DNA of 64,000 nt, from positions 2,294,001 through 2,358,000 of the forward strand of contig OZ257149.1 in the NCBI GenBank assembly GCA_965279085.1, read 5' to 3'. The DNA comes from UBA7672 sp965279085. GTDB lineage: Bacteria > Pseudomonadota > Alphaproteobacteria > Caulobacterales > Hyphomonadaceae. The notes beneath the pieces are model-generated. The model was not told the DNA's origin and searched no databases. It worked only from the letters and a program-made list of their open reading frames with translations. The translations under genes were made by a program, and so were the position numbers. Of this stretch, positions 27,135-35,538 are shown piece by piece (positions within the stretch are counted from its first letter, which is position 1; every line of letters starts with the position of its first letter).

Positions 27135-27965
27135 CTAGTCCTTGCCGCCGCGCCTGTAGTCGCCATGACCAGCGTCGCGCGTGTCCAGTCCTTTCGTGAC
27201 GCTCTCGCTGAACGCCGCGAACATCGCACGTGAACTTTCCGTCGTCAGCGCCAACGCCTGTATCTCCGCGCCAGCACGCACGGCGGCGCGCAGGCCCATG
27301 ATCTCCATCGCCCGGTGCACGGATCGCTTGTTCATCTGCTGCACGTCGGTCGGAATCTTCGCGATCCGCGCGGCAAGGTCGAGCACGGCGCCTTCAAGCG
27401 CCTCGGCGGGAAACGCCTTGTTGGCAAAGCCGATGCGGACCGCCTCCCGGCCGTCGATCGCATCGCCCGTCAGCATCATCTCCATCGCGGCGCGCATGCC
27501 GCAATACCAGGCGTGGAACTGGTTGTCGGGGGGGCTCATCGAACGCACCGGCGGATAGCCGATCTGCGCATCCTCCGCGCAGTAGACCAGGTCGCACGCC
27601 GCCGCGAGTTCAGAGCCGCCCGCCAGACACCAGCCATGAACCTGCGCGATCACCGGCTTGGCGAGATCCCAGATGCGGAAACAGCCCTCCACCACATGCC
27701 GCGCCCATTGCCCGGGACCGCCAACCGTGTGGAACGGCAGCTCCTGCGCTCTGCCCTCGACCGACAGATCATACCCTGCCGAGAAACACGTCCCCGCGCC
27801 GCGAATCACGATCACGCGTACATCGGGATCGGGGTCCGCCGCCTCCAGCGCCGCGTACAGCTCCCGCCGCAGGTCGTTGGACAGCGCGTTTCGTTTCTCC
27901 GGCCGGTTGAGCGTGAGGCGGCGAACGTGCGCGAGAGGCTGGTCGATCAGGATAAGGTCGGTCAT
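27135..27965 (-). CDS. enoyl-CoA hydratase/isomerase family protein
   Basis: 276 residues from ATG 27965. Crotonase-fold signatures: LTLNRPEKRNALSNDLRREL, VIVIRGAGTCFSAGYDLSVE (first oxyanion-hole segment), VIAQVHGWCLAGGSELAAAC (second oxyanion-hole glycines), EDAQIGYPPVRSM and MMLTGDAIDGREAVRIGFAN. The catalytic Glu position after GYPPVR differs from classical hydratases, where E..LG is usual, so the exact reaction (hydratase, isomerase or other CoA chemistry) is open. It stands alone, not inside a beta-oxidation cluster. Its 3' end lies 3 bases from the convergent peptidase gene. Confidence 0.85.
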   Translation of the reverse strand: MTDLILIDQPLAHVRRLTLNRPEKRNALSNDLRRELYAALEAADPDPDVRVIVIRGAGTCFSAGYDLSVEGRAQELPFHTVGGPGQWARHVVEGCFRIWDLAKPVIAQVHGWCLAGGSELAAACDLVYCAEDAQIGYPPVRSMSPPDNQFHAWYCGMRAAMEMMLTGDAIDGREAVRIGFANKAFPAEALEGAVLDLAARIAKIPTDVQQMNKRSVHRAMEIMGLRAAVRAGAEIQALALTTESSRAMFAAFSESVTKGLDTRDAGHGDYRRGGKD

Positions 27966-28102
27966 GTGCGGGTCTCCACCTCCACGCATAGATCAGGCGC
28001 CGCGCCGTCAACCAAACGCGCTTTCCCGGCTCCAACGTCCGGAACAGGGCTGGCAATCCGGAATGGTTCGTGCAGGCTGGCCCACGGGTCAGGACGTGGA
28101 AG

Positions 28103-29035
28103 ATGCGAATCATCCTTGTAACCGGAGCGCTCTCGGCGCTGGCGTGCGCGCCCGCGCTGGCGCAACTGCCGCGCACGGCGGACGGAAAGCCCGACTTCCA
28201 GGGACTGTGGCTGGCCGAAACCGTTACCCCGATGGAGCGTGGTGACGATTTCAAGTCGCTCACCATCGCCCCGGAAGACGCCGCCGACGCCGCCAAGAAG
28301 ATGACGCAGGATCCCGGCGAGGTCTACGATCCGGAGTTCGATACCTACAACAGCAGCAAGGTCCTCTCGGTGAACGGAGAGCTCCGGAGCTCGTGGATCG
28401 TGACGCCGACGGACGGCAAACTGCCGCTCACCAAACTGGCCAACGCCGCGATGGGCTTTGAACGCCCCAGGTTCGACAACCCCGAAGAGCGCGATGTCCC
28501 CGAGCGGTGCCTCGACAGTTTCGCCTATCCGCCGATCCGCGCCGTCGGCGCGATAATCCCCTACCTGTTCGTCCAGACGCCGGATGCATTCGTGATTGCC
28601 TCCGAGGACATGAACCCCGTCCGCATCGTCGATCTTGCGGGCCGCCCGCATCCGCCCATCATCAGCAGCCGCTCCGGCGATTCCAACGGACGCTGGGAGG
28701 GCGATACGCTCGTCATCGAGACGGACAACTTCACCGCAACCGACCCGCGCGGGCTTCTCTTCCGCGACAGCGCCCCCATCAGCGAAGGCAGCCGCGTCAT
28801 CGAGCGCCTCCGTCTCATCTCGCCGGACGAAATCCACTACCAGTTCACGATCGAGGACCCTGCGCTCTATTCAGCACCCTGGCTCGCCGAACTCACGATC
28901 ACCCGGACGAAGGACGTGTTCCTCGAATACGCCTGCCATGAGGGCAACAGCTCCATCGTCAGCATCCTCACCGCCGCACGCATGGGCCGCCAGAAGCCGG
29001 ACAAGAAGGACGACGAAGAGAAGAAGGACGATTGA
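28103..29035 (+). CDS. secreted protein of unknown function
   Basis: 310 residues with signal MRIILVTGALSALACAPALAQ. The mature part begins LPRTADGKPDFQGLWLAE, a motif repeatedly seen in exported proteins of unknown function in soil and marine proteobacteria and acidobacteria. Other features are VPERCLDSF, the strand-rich NGRWEGDTLVIETDNFT, and a Lys/Asp/Glu-rich end (PDKKDDEEKKDD) that is probably disordered. The NGRWEGDTLVIET segment is shared widely within that family. No activity is known. Confidence 0.75.
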   Translation: MRIILVTGALSALACAPALAQLPRTADGKPDFQGLWLAETVTPMERGDDFKSLTIAPEDAADAAKKMTQDPGEVYDPEFDTYNSSKVLSVNGELRSSWIVTPTDGKLPLTKLANAAMGFERPRFDNPEERDVPERCLDSFAYPPIRAVGAIIPYLFVQTPDAFVIASEDMNPVRIVDLAGRPHPPIISSRSGDSNGRWEGDTLVIETDNFTATDPRGLLFRDSAPISEGSRVIERLRLISPDEIHYQFTIEDPALYSAPWLAELTITRTKDVFLEYACHEGNSSIVSILTAARMGRQKPDKKDDEEKKDD

Positions 29036-29088
29036 CCTCTCTGCTGCGGCCGGGATGACAACCCTCGCGCCGTCCCTATCTTCCACGC

Positions 29089-29538
29089 ATGGCCAGACGT
29101 TCCACCTTCTTCACCGTCGGATACGAGCACACCACGCTCGCCGGCATGATCGCCGGACTACAGACCGCAGGCGTCAAACGCATCATCGACACGCGCGATG
29201 TCGCCAACTCCCGCCGCGCGGGCTTCTCCAAGAAGCTGCTCGCCGCCTCGCTCGACGAGGAAGGCATCGGCTATATCCACCTCCGCCCGCTCGGCACGCC
29301 AAAGGCCGGCCGCGAGGCCAACCGCGCCGGCCGGATGGACGAGTTCCGCCGCATCTACGAGGCCAGCTTCATGCGCCCCGAGGCGCAGCTCGCCCTGCTC
29401 GAAGCCGAAGACCTGATCCGTGCGCAGCCGACAGCCCTGCTCTGCTTCTGCGGCGACGGCCTCAAATGCCACCGCCACCGCATCGCGCAGGCGCTGGAAG
29501 AGAAAGGCCTGAAGCGCAAAGAGATCGCGTTCCGGTAA
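29089..29538 (+). CDS. DUF488 family protein
   Basis: 149 residues. Family signatures: FFTVGYEHTTLAGMIAGLQ, KRIIDTRDVANSRRAGFSKK, IGYIHLRPLGTPKAGREAN and the C-terminal ALLCFCGDGLKCHRHRIAQAL. The CxCGxxxxxCHR cluster resembles a metal or nucleotide site. DUF488 proteins are widespread, cytosolic and of uncertain function. A single gene, with no operon partner evident. Confidence 0.88.
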   Translation: MARRSTFFTVGYEHTTLAGMIAGLQTAGVKRIIDTRDVANSRRAGFSKKLLAASLDEEGIGYIHLRPLGTPKAGREANRAGRMDEFRRIYEASFMRPEAQLALLEAEDLIRAQPTALLCFCGDGLKCHRHRIAQALEEKGLKRKEIAFR

Positions 29539-29544
29539 CTGTGG

Positions 29545-29665
29545 GTACGCCCTCGTCCTTCGAGACGCCGCTACGCGGCTCCTCAGGATGAGGGCTACAG
29601 GACCCGCAGCAGTCTAGCCCTCATCCTGAGGAGGCCGAAGGCCGTCTCGAAGGACGATGGCGTAC
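29545..29665. repeat. intergenic inverted repeat (REP-like)
   Basis: A left arm at about 29545-29597 and right arm at 29614-29665 are imperfect reverse complements (core CTCATCCTGAGGAG with CGTCTCGAAGGACGA). The arms close around 16 bases, allowing a hairpin of more than 45 base pairs with small internal mismatches. The sequence belongs to a repeat type common between alphaproteobacterial genes. It occupies most of the gap between two convergent genes. Confidence 0.8.
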
Positions 29666-29684
29666 GCACCGCACCAAAGCAAAA

Positions 29685-29705
29685 GGGGAGGCTCGCCGCC
29701 TCCCC
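29685..29705 (-). terminator. rho-independent terminator of the methyltransferase-like gene
   Basis: An 8-base perfect stem GGGGAGGC/GCCTCCCC with a 5-base loop. On the minus strand it is followed by TTTTGCTTT, 29 bases beyond the stop at 29734. Confidence 0.8.
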
Positions 29706-29733
29706 TTCGCAAACTCAAACGTCGTCAGAAAGC

Positions 29734-30495
29734 TCAGCCCGGCTTCCTGAACTTCAGGATGAACTGGTCGGTCTTGCGGCGGATCGAGGCATCGAACACG
29801 CCCTTGTCGCGCGGGTCGGCCGGGTTGCGGAGGACGTCGCTCTCCCCGACGAACTCGAAGCCGGCGGCGATCACTTCCTTCTTCACCATGTCGGCCTCGA
29901 TGCGGTGCAGCGCCGCGTCAACGCCCGTGCCCGCCTTCGCCGAGTGGTCGAGCACGATATAGAGCCCGCCCGGCTTCAGCGCGTTGAGGATCTGCTTGTT
30001 CGCGGCCACCAGGTCTATGTTGCGACCCGGATTGTGGAGATCGTGATAGTTCTGCGAGGTCCACACGAGATCGAGCGGCTCGGGCGAGGTCACCGTCACG
30101 AAATCGGTCTGCACGAATTGCAGGTTCGGATAGTTCGCCTTGTCGTCGATGATCGGCTGGAAGCGCTGCTGCTGGCCGGCGGCCGCCGGGCCGTTGAACA
30201 GATAGACCTTGCCGGTCGGCCCAACCGACTTCGACAGAATGCGGGTCATGAAGCCGCCGCCGGGGATCAGCTCGCCGACCTTGTCGCCGGGGCGCACTTC
30301 GGCGAACGCCATCATCTCGGCCGGCTTGCGCTCGTCATCGAGATCGCGGTCGGCCTGCGGGCGCGCCGTGTCGGCGACCGCCGCGACGATGTTCTCGGAA
30401 GCAGCCGTCACCGGCGCCTCGCCGGCCATTGTCTGGCAGCCGGCAGCCGCCAGCAGGGCCGCAAGAGCAAGCGACCGCATCAGGTTCGTACGCAT
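29734..30495 (-). CDS. exported class I methyltransferase-like lipoprotein
   Basis: 253 residues from ATG 30495 (GGGAGGA 5 bases upstream), with a lipoprotein signal MRTNLMRSLALAALLAAAGC. The following domain resembles the predicted methyltransferase group of COG4798: FAEVRPGDKVGELIPGGGFM (a motif I variant), GPTGKVYLFNG, LDLVWTSQNYHDLHNPG, ALKPGGLYIVLDHSAKAG and the end DQFILKFRKP. SAM is not normally available in the periplasm, so either the domain has another role or the signal is not cleaved. That contradiction is seen in other members of the group. Confidence 0.8.
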   Translation of the reverse strand: MRTNLMRSLALAALLAAAGCQTMAGEAPVTAASENIVAAVADTARPQADRDLDDERKPAEMMAFAEVRPGDKVGELIPGGGFMTRILSKSVGPTGKVYLFNGPAAAGQQQRFQPIIDDKANYPNLQFVQTDFVTVTSPEPLDLVWTSQNYHDLHNPGRNIDLVAANKQILNALKPGGLYIVLDHSAKAGTGVDAALHRIEADMVKKEVIAAGFEFVGESDVLRNPADPRDKGVFDASIRRKTDQFILKFRKPG

Positions 30496-30595
30496 GAATG
30501 TCCTCCCAGACTTGTTCCGGCCTGTCCGGGCCGGTTTCAGCAAGGAGTAGCGGATCGCCGCTCCCGCGACAATTGACGGTAACGGGAGATCGCGC

Positions 30596-31417
30596 TCAGG
30601 CCGCCGGAATGGATTCGCTGAGGCGCCCACCGACGCGGATCGGCGCGACGCGCAGGGCAAGCCCGGTATTGTCGTCGGATTCCACGAACACGCCGCACAT
30701 CGTGGCGGGGCCTTCGGCGGGCGCTTTGCGCTCGGTCGGCAGGCGCGTTGCAGCCCGCTGAACCAGCGGCCCCTTCTTCATGCCGATCACGCTGTCGTAA
30801 TCCCCGCACATGCCCGCGTCCGTCATGTAGGCGGTGCCGCCGACAAGGATATGCGCATCCCCTGTCGGCACATGCGTATGCGCGCCGACCACCAGCGTTG
30901 CTCGGCCATCGCAGAAATGACCCATGATGTATTTCTCGGCCGTCGCTTCCGCATGCATCTCCACGATCACCGCGTCGGCCACCTGGCGCAGCGGCGCCTC
31001 GTCGAGGGCGCGCTGCACGCCCTGGATGGGGTCGTCGAGCGATTCCATGAAGGCGCTGCCGTGGATCTGGATCACGAACACGCGCTGGCCTTTCGGCGTC
31101 GTGAACAGCTGCGCGCCTCGCCCGGGAATGTTCAGCGTCTGCGGATAGTTGAACGGACGCAGCAGCCGCGTCTCGCGCTCGATATAGACGAGCGCTTCCG
31201 ACTGGTCCCATGAATGATTGCCGAGCGTGATGCAGTCAGCGCCTGCATCGAACAGTTCCATGGCGGTGGACGATGTGATGCCGAAACCGCCGGCAGCGTT
31301 CTCGCCGTTGACCACGACGAAGTCGAGACCGAGCTGCTTGCGCACGCGGGGAAGATGCTCGGCGACGGCTGCGCGGCCTGCCCGGCCGACCACATCGCCG
31401 AAAAACCCGAGTCGCAT
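30596..31417 (-). CDS. YmdB-family metallophosphoesterase (2',3'-cyclic nucleotide phosphodiesterase-type)
   Basis: 273 residues. ATG 31417 is preferred: GGGAG lies 5 bases upstream; a GTG two codons earlier is less well placed. Metallophosphoesterase motifs: MRLGFFGDVVGRAGRAAVAE, FVVVNGENAAGGFGIT, CITLGNHSWDQSE, VIVEMHAEATAEK and LVVGAHTHVPTGD. These bind two metals in the YmdB (TIGR00282) fold. Members hydrolyse 2',3'-cyclic nucleotides and influence RNA processing in Bacillus. Probably cytosolic. Confidence 0.9.
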   Translation of the reverse strand: MRLGFFGDVVGRAGRAAVAEHLPRVRKQLGLDFVVVNGENAAGGFGITSSTAMELFDAGADCITLGNHSWDQSEALVYIERETRLLRPFNYPQTLNIPGRGAQLFTTPKGQRVFVIQIHGSAFMESLDDPIQGVQRALDEAPLRQVADAVIVEMHAEATAEKYIMGHFCDGRATLVVGAHTHVPTGDAHILVGGTAYMTDAGMCGDYDSVIGMKKGPLVQRAATRLPTERKAPAEGPATMCGVFVESDDNTGLALRVAPIRVGGRLSESIPAA

Positions 31418-31508
31418 GCGCACTCCCTGCGGCGGCCCGACGGCCCCTTCCGCCCGAGCCTCTACAGGAGCAGGCCCCTCGCGGCAAATGCGGCGGACAG
31501 GCGCGGCC

Positions 31509-31943
31509 TCAGTAAACCCGCTCGATCTTGTCGATCGAATGGATCTCCCCGCCCCGGCAGAAGAAGCTGATGCGCTTGTACATCGGATCGGGCGCGTTCT
31601 CGCGATAGGCGACGCGGCCGGGGATCGGCGCCGCCGGCGCGGTGCGGATTTCCAGAACCAGCGTGTCGCCTGTGCTTGCGACCGATTTCAGGACGACAGC
31701 CGTGTCGGTCGCCTCGACCAGCCGCACATCGACATGCAGCTCACGCGGCGCGCGTCCCGTTCCCGGCATGTGGTTCACCCAGGCATTGGCCTCCGCGATG
31801 CGGTGCGGACACGCCATCTGCGCCAGCGCCTGCCCAGTGGTCTTGGGCGGAGGCGGCGCGTCCGATGGCGCGGGTGTCGTGCAGGCGGCCGCTGCAAGGG
31901 CGATCGCGGCAAGGCTGAAGCGCACGGCCATTCTCCGAATCAT
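31509..31943 (-). CDS. hypothetical lipoprotein
   Basis: 144 residues with the signal MIRRMAVRFSLAAIALAAAAC (lipobox Cys21) and a Pro-rich spacer. Internal elements: LAQMACPHRIAEANAWVNHMPGTG, a strand-rich middle (VDVRLVEATDTAVVLKSVAS, LVLEIRTAPAA) and FFCRGGEIHSIDKIERVY. Two further cysteines may pair. No family recognised. Start choice is uncertain between 31943 and the ATG four codons on. Confidence 0.65.
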   Translation of the reverse strand: MIRRMAVRFSLAAIALAAAACTTPAPSDAPPPPKTTGQALAQMACPHRIAEANAWVNHMPGTGRAPRELHVDVRLVEATDTAVVLKSVASTGDTLVLEIRTAPAAPIPGRVAYRENAPDPMYKRISFFCRGGEIHSIDKIERVY

Positions 31944-32021
31944 GTTCGGCAGAGGTTAGCACGCCCAGAGCGGGATCGTTTTGTGCGAAAGCAATGCGCC
32001 TACTCCCAAACCGATCCTGCA

Positions 32022-32978
32022 CTAACCGCTTTGGGCCTCCGGCGGCCGGATGCGGGTGCGCAGCCGCCAGGCGTGGACGGCGAATTCAAGCAGGATCAGC
32101 AGCACGATCAGCCCGAGCGCGCCCTTGGTCATCTGGTCGGCTGGTTCCGAGACGAAGATGCGGCCACCCACGATGAACCACGTCATCAGCAGGCACGTGG
32201 CGATCTTGCCGCCCAGGTCGATCCGCCGCGTGAGCTCGCGCCACCTGCCCTCGGCGATCAGAACGATGAGCAGCGCAATGCCTGCCGCCCAGAAGACCAG
32301 CAGCACAGGTCCGCGCGTCGCAAGGAAGTCCGGCGCGAAGGCGAGCGCGCGCGTGACGGGCGTGTCGAACGTCGTCACGGCCCACGCGATCAGAACCCAC
32401 AGCGCAACGCCGCAGAGGGATAGCGCAAGACCCACCATGTAGAGCGGCCGGTTCACGTGATCAGGATCGGTCTTCGCCGCGGGTCTCCAGCCCGAAGCCC
32501 TTGCGGGCCAGGTCTGCCGCACCCATCCGGCGATCAGCATCATGCTGATCATGAAGCCAGGCCACCAGAACGCGCCGAGGCCATAGGTCACCCACCATGC
32601 CGTGAAGCGTCCGCCTTCAGGAACGCTCGGCGCCAGCTCGCCGGACAGCGACAGCGGCAGGCTCACGCCCCATTGCAGCGCCATGCCGATCACTGTCGCC
32701 AGCGCGAACCCGCGCGTTTGCGATGGAGGAATAATCGGCTCGCCGGGCGGATGATAGCGCGCCGCGACTTCATCCGGACGCCCGAACCCGTTGACGATGG
32801 CCAGCGCCATCGCGTCATCCGGCAGGCGGCTTTCATCGGCCGCGCGATCGCGCAGGCCTTCGGTCAACAGCGCGCGCAGCTCGAAGCCGACATCATTGCG
32901 CTGCCTGCGCGGCAGGCGGCGGATGACATCGAGGACATAGGCCTCTATCAGCGCCTCATGGGAGGAACGAGCCGTCAT
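32022..32978 (-). CDS. HAAS-domain membrane protein, partner of PadR
   Basis: 318 residues. The first 75 residues form a helical soluble domain (EALIEAYVLDVIRRLPRRQR, then GFELRALLTEGLRDR and AMALAIVNGFGRPDEVAARY) like the HAAS signalling domain. Four to six membrane segments follow: ALATVIGMALQWGVSLPLSL, AFWWPGFMISMMLIAGWV, MVGLALSLCGVALWVLIAWA, PVLLVFWAAGIALLIVLIA and ALGLIVLLILLEFAVHAW. HAAS proteins are typically encoded beside PadR regulators. Here its ATG overlaps the PadR stop by 4 bases, so the two are coupled. Role: probable membrane partner or target of the regulator. Confidence 0.8.
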   Translation of the reverse strand: MTARSSHEALIEAYVLDVIRRLPRRQRNDVGFELRALLTEGLRDRAADESRLPDDAMALAIVNGFGRPDEVAARYHPPGEPIIPPSQTRGFALATVIGMALQWGVSLPLSLSGELAPSVPEGGRFTAWWVTYGLGAFWWPGFMISMMLIAGWVRQTWPARASGWRPAAKTDPDHVNRPLYMVGLALSLCGVALWVLIAWAVTTFDTPVTRALAFAPDFLATRGPVLLVFWAAGIALLIVLIAEGRWRELTRRIDLGGKIATCLLMTWFIVGGRIFVSEPADQMTKGALGLIVLLILLEFAVHAWRLRTRIRPPEAQSG

Positions 32979-33358
32979 GGCGCGACCTTTCTCTTCTTCT
33001 CTAGTCCGCTTTTTTCTTGGCCATCACTGATCAGGCCATCGACAATGCCGGTGAGATTGCGCCAGCTCTGGGTGAGGCTGGCGAACAGTTTTTCGCCCTG
33101 CGGGCTCAGTGTATAGTAGCGGCGCGGCGGGCCATCCTCGATGCGCCACTCGCTGGCGAGCAGGCCCTGCCCCTCAAGCCGGCGCAGCAGCGGATAAAGC
33201 GTGCCCTCTTCGATCGTCATCCCGCGCTCCGCGAGCGCCTGCCGGAGCGAATAGCCGTATTGCGGCGCCCGCAGCTGCGACAGCGTCGCCAGCACGATCA
33301 CGCCCCGGCGGAGTTCCTGCTCAAGCTTCGCACTGACGTCTTCGGGCGTCTCGGCCAT
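32975..33358 (-). CDS. PadR-family transcriptional regulator
   Basis: 127 residues from ATG 33358. The PadR winged helix is clear: LRRGVIVLATLSQLRAPQYG, YSLRQALAERGMTIEEGTLY, PLLRRLEGQGLLASEWRIED and GPPRRYYTLSPQGEKLFASL. A short C-terminal helix (SWRNLTGIVDGLISDGQ) mediates dimerisation in this class. The upstream in-frame extension to 33505 is out-of-family and overlaps the previous gene. It lies between the secreted protein gene and the HAAS membrane gene in one operon. Autoregulation is likely, given the palindrome at 33724-33746. Confidence 0.92.
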   Translation of the reverse strand: MAETPEDVSAKLEQELRRGVIVLATLSQLRAPQYGYSLRQALAERGMTIEEGTLYPLLRRLEGQGLLASEWRIEDGPPRRYYTLSPQGEKLFASLTQSWRNLTGIVDGLISDGQEKSGLEKKRKVAP

Positions 33359-33360
33359 GC

Positions 33361-33696
33361 TTACGGAATCCGAACCGTGACGCGGCCTGTGGGCGCCACG
33401 ATCTCGAACGTGTCGCCGGATTTCTTGCCCGCCGGATAGACGCCGCACGTCTCGATCAGCGTCTCGTTCGGCGTCGAGCACATCTTCTCGCCGTCGATCC
33501 GCCACTTGCCGGACGACAGCCCGCCCAGCGCCGTGAACGTGCCGTCCGGCTTGAACTGCACGTCGATTTCGAGGTCCGGTGTAACCAGCACGACCCCGTG
33601 CGCGAATATCTCGCGATACGTGTCGGCATTGGCCGCCGCCGTCTGAGCAAAGGCCGGGAGCGCCGCGAAGGCGAGAACGATAGGAAGGAAACGCAT
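33361..33696 (-). CDS. small secreted protein in the PadR operon
   Basis: 111 residues from ATG 33696 (GGAG 7 bases upstream; an adjacent ATG at 33699 is also possible). Signal peptide MRFLPIVLAFAALPAFAQ. The mature part is beta-rich: VVLVTPDLEIDVQFKPDGTF, TALGGLSSGKWRIDGEKMC and a second cysteine in LIETCGVYPAG. The pattern resembles small periplasmic proteins that report an outcome (GTFTALGG..SGKWRIDG) without known function. It is the first gene of the operon and ends 2 bases before the PadR start. Confidence 0.72.
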   Translation of the reverse strand: MRFLPIVLAFAALPAFAQTAAANADTYREIFAHGVVLVTPDLEIDVQFKPDGTFTALGGLSSGKWRIDGEKMCSTPNETLIETCGVYPAGKKSGDTFEIVAPTGRVTVRIP

Positions 33697-33723
33697 CATG
33701 CTACTCCGTGCATTGTTACGCAC

Positions 33724-33754
33724 GATACATAGATTCACACAGTATCAGAGTCAA
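33724..33754 (-). promoter_or_regulatory. sigma-70-type promoter with overlapping inverted repeat, PadR operon
   Basis: Minus-strand TTGACT (33749-33754) and TATGTA (33726-33731) are separated by exactly 17 bases. The inverted repeat GATAC-N13-GTATC (33724-33746) covers the -10 and most of the spacer, where a repressor would block polymerase. It is 30 bases upstream of the first gene of the PadR operon. Confidence 0.65.
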
Positions 33755-33866
33755 GCCGAACTGCGGCTCATGCTTCCCAAAGGCGTGAGACCGCTTCGAT
33801 CCCGTGATCGGCGGCGCTAAGCTGCGCGTACAAACAGAAACACACGCCCGAAAAAAGGACCGCGAG

Positions 33867-34871
33867 ATGGAGCTGAAGTTCCGCCGCAACGAGGACTACC
33901 AGGATCTCCGCGCAGAGATGACGCCGGAGCCTATGTTCATGGATCGCCGCCGCGTACTTGCGGCTGCGGGCGTCATCGGCGGCACGTCGCTGCTCGGCGC
34001 TCTGCCCGCATGCTCCGAACCGCAGCAGACACCGGCAACCGCAGGCGCGGGCGGCTATGCGTTCGCTGGCCAGGCGCTCACGGCGAAGGCGAGCGCTTAC
34101 GCCGTCGCGGACAAGCAGGCGGATGAGCGGGCGTTCACGGACTACTGCAACTATTACGAGTTCGGGCCGAACAAGAACGAGCCCGCGAAGAACGCGGGCA
34201 AGATGGACGTGTCGAAATGGTCGGTGACCGTTGAAGGTGAGACAGACGCGCCGGGCACTTACAACCTCAAGGACCTGATCGATTATTCGAACCTGGAAGA
34301 GCGCGTCTATCGCCATCGCTGCGTCGAGCGCTGGTCGATGGTGGTGCCGTGGGTTGGCGTGCCGCTGTCCTCGATCGTGACCAAGCTGAAGCCCAAGGCG
34401 ACCGCGAAGTACGTCCAGTTCCTCACCCATCTCGATCCGAAGGTGATGGTCGGCCTCAACCGTAGCGGCCTCGACTGGCCATATTCCGAAGGCCTGCGCC
34501 TCGACGAAGCAAAGAACGAACTCGCCTTCATCGCGGTCGGCGCCTATGGCAAGGCGCTGCTGCAGCAGAACGGCGCGCCGATCCGCACCGTGCTGCCCTG
34601 GAAATACGGCTACAAGGGCACGAAATCGATCGCCAGGATCCGCTTCGTCGCCACGCAACCCAAGACAGCGTGGAACGAGATGCAGCCCAGCGAATACGGC
34701 TTCTATTCCAACGTGAACCCGAACCGGGCGCATCCGCGCTGGAGCCAGGAGATGGAACAGGTGCTGGGCGTCGGCGGCTTCAACCCGCAACGCAAGACAG
34801 AAATGTTCAACGGCTATGAGAAGCAGGTCGCTTCGCTGTATGCCGGCATGGACCTGATCAAGAACCACTGA
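33867..34871 (+). CDS. msrP: protein-methionine-sulfoxide reductase catalytic subunit
   Basis: 334 residues from ATG 33867. A Tat signal (MDRRRVLAAAGVIGG, residues 25-39) routes the folded molybdenum-cofactor enzyme to the periplasm. Molybdopterin-binding residues lie around EERVYRHRCVERWSMVVPW with the metal-ligand Cys152, and HLDPKVMVG and AFIAVGAYGKALLQQNGAP follow. With MsrQ it repairs oxidised methionines of envelope proteins, electrons coming from the quinone pool. The partner gene starts 13 bases downstream. Confidence 0.95.
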   Translation: MELKFRRNEDYQDLRAEMTPEPMFMDRRRVLAAAGVIGGTSLLGALPACSEPQQTPATAGAGGYAFAGQALTAKASAYAVADKQADERAFTDYCNYYEFGPNKNEPAKNAGKMDVSKWSVTVEGETDAPGTYNLKDLIDYSNLEERVYRHRCVERWSMVVPWVGVPLSSIVTKLKPKATAKYVQFLTHLDPKVMVGLNRSGLDWPYSEGLRLDEAKNELAFIAVGAYGKALLQQNGAPIRTVLPWKYGYKGTKSIARIRFVATQPKTAWNEMQPSEYGFYSNVNPNRAHPRWSQEMEQVLGVGGFNPQRKTEMFNGYEKQVASLYAGMDLIKNH

Positions 34872-34884
34872 CCTTCGGACGGTA

Positions 34885-35538
34885 ATGGCCGGCAACGCCT
34901 ACCTTCGCGCATTCGGCAAGCACTGGATGAAGCCGCTGACGCTCGTCGCGTTGGTAATCCCGTTCGCGTACATCGCCTGGCCGTTCTGGCAGGTGTGGAC
35001 GGGAGCTGACTCCTACGCGCTCGGCGTCAATCCGGTACAGACGACGCACCGCTATCTCGGCGACACCGCAATCACTATCCTCCTGATCACGCTCGCGATC
35101 AGCCCGATCCGCGACATCACAGGCTGGGCGCCCATCGCGCTGATCCGGCGGCGCGTTGGCCTCGCAGCGTTCTTCTACGCCTTCCTCCACCTGTTCGCTT
35201 ATCTGTGGCTCGACCGTGGCTTCGATCTCGGCAAGCTGTGGGAAGACCTCAACGTCCGCATCTACATCACGCTCGGCATGATCGCGCTGGTGCTGATGCT
35301 GCCGCTCGCCATCACCTCGAACAATTTCAGCATCCGCGCCATGGGACGCAAAGCGTGGGACCGGCTGCACTGGCTGATCTACCCGCTCGCCATCTTCGCC
35401 GTGGCGCACAACCTGCTGATGGTGAAGACTATCGAGGGCGAACCAGCCATCCACGCTGCCGTCCTCGCCGCACTGCTGCTGTGGCGCGTGGGGCGGTGGG
35501 CGATGAAGCGGCTGAAGCCCGCGGAAGCGGCCGCCTAG
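34885..35538 (+). CDS. msrQ: protein-methionine-sulfoxide reductase heme-binding subunit
   Basis: 217 residues, a polytopic b-type cytochrome of the YedZ/MsrQ family. Six hydrophobic segments: LVALVIPFAYIAWPFWQVW, TAITILLITLAISPIRDITG, LAAFFYAFLHLFAYLWLDRG (heme-ligand His), ITLGMIALVLMLPLAITSN, WLIYPLAIFAVAHNLLM and AVLAALLLWRVGRWA. Conserved His residues in HLFAYLWLD and AHNLLM fit heme coordination. Delivers electrons to MsrP. Its stop shares CTAG with the convergent HNH gene. Confidence 0.95.
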   Translation: MAGNAYLRAFGKHWMKPLTLVALVIPFAYIAWPFWQVWTGADSYALGVNPVQTTHRYLGDTAITILLITLAISPIRDITGWAPIALIRRRVGLAAFFYAFLHLFAYLWLDRGFDLGKLWEDLNVRIYITLGMIALVLMLPLAITSNNFSIRAMGRKAWDRLHWLIYPLAIFAVAHNLLMVKTIEGEPAIHAAVLAALLLWRVGRWAMKRLKPAEAAA

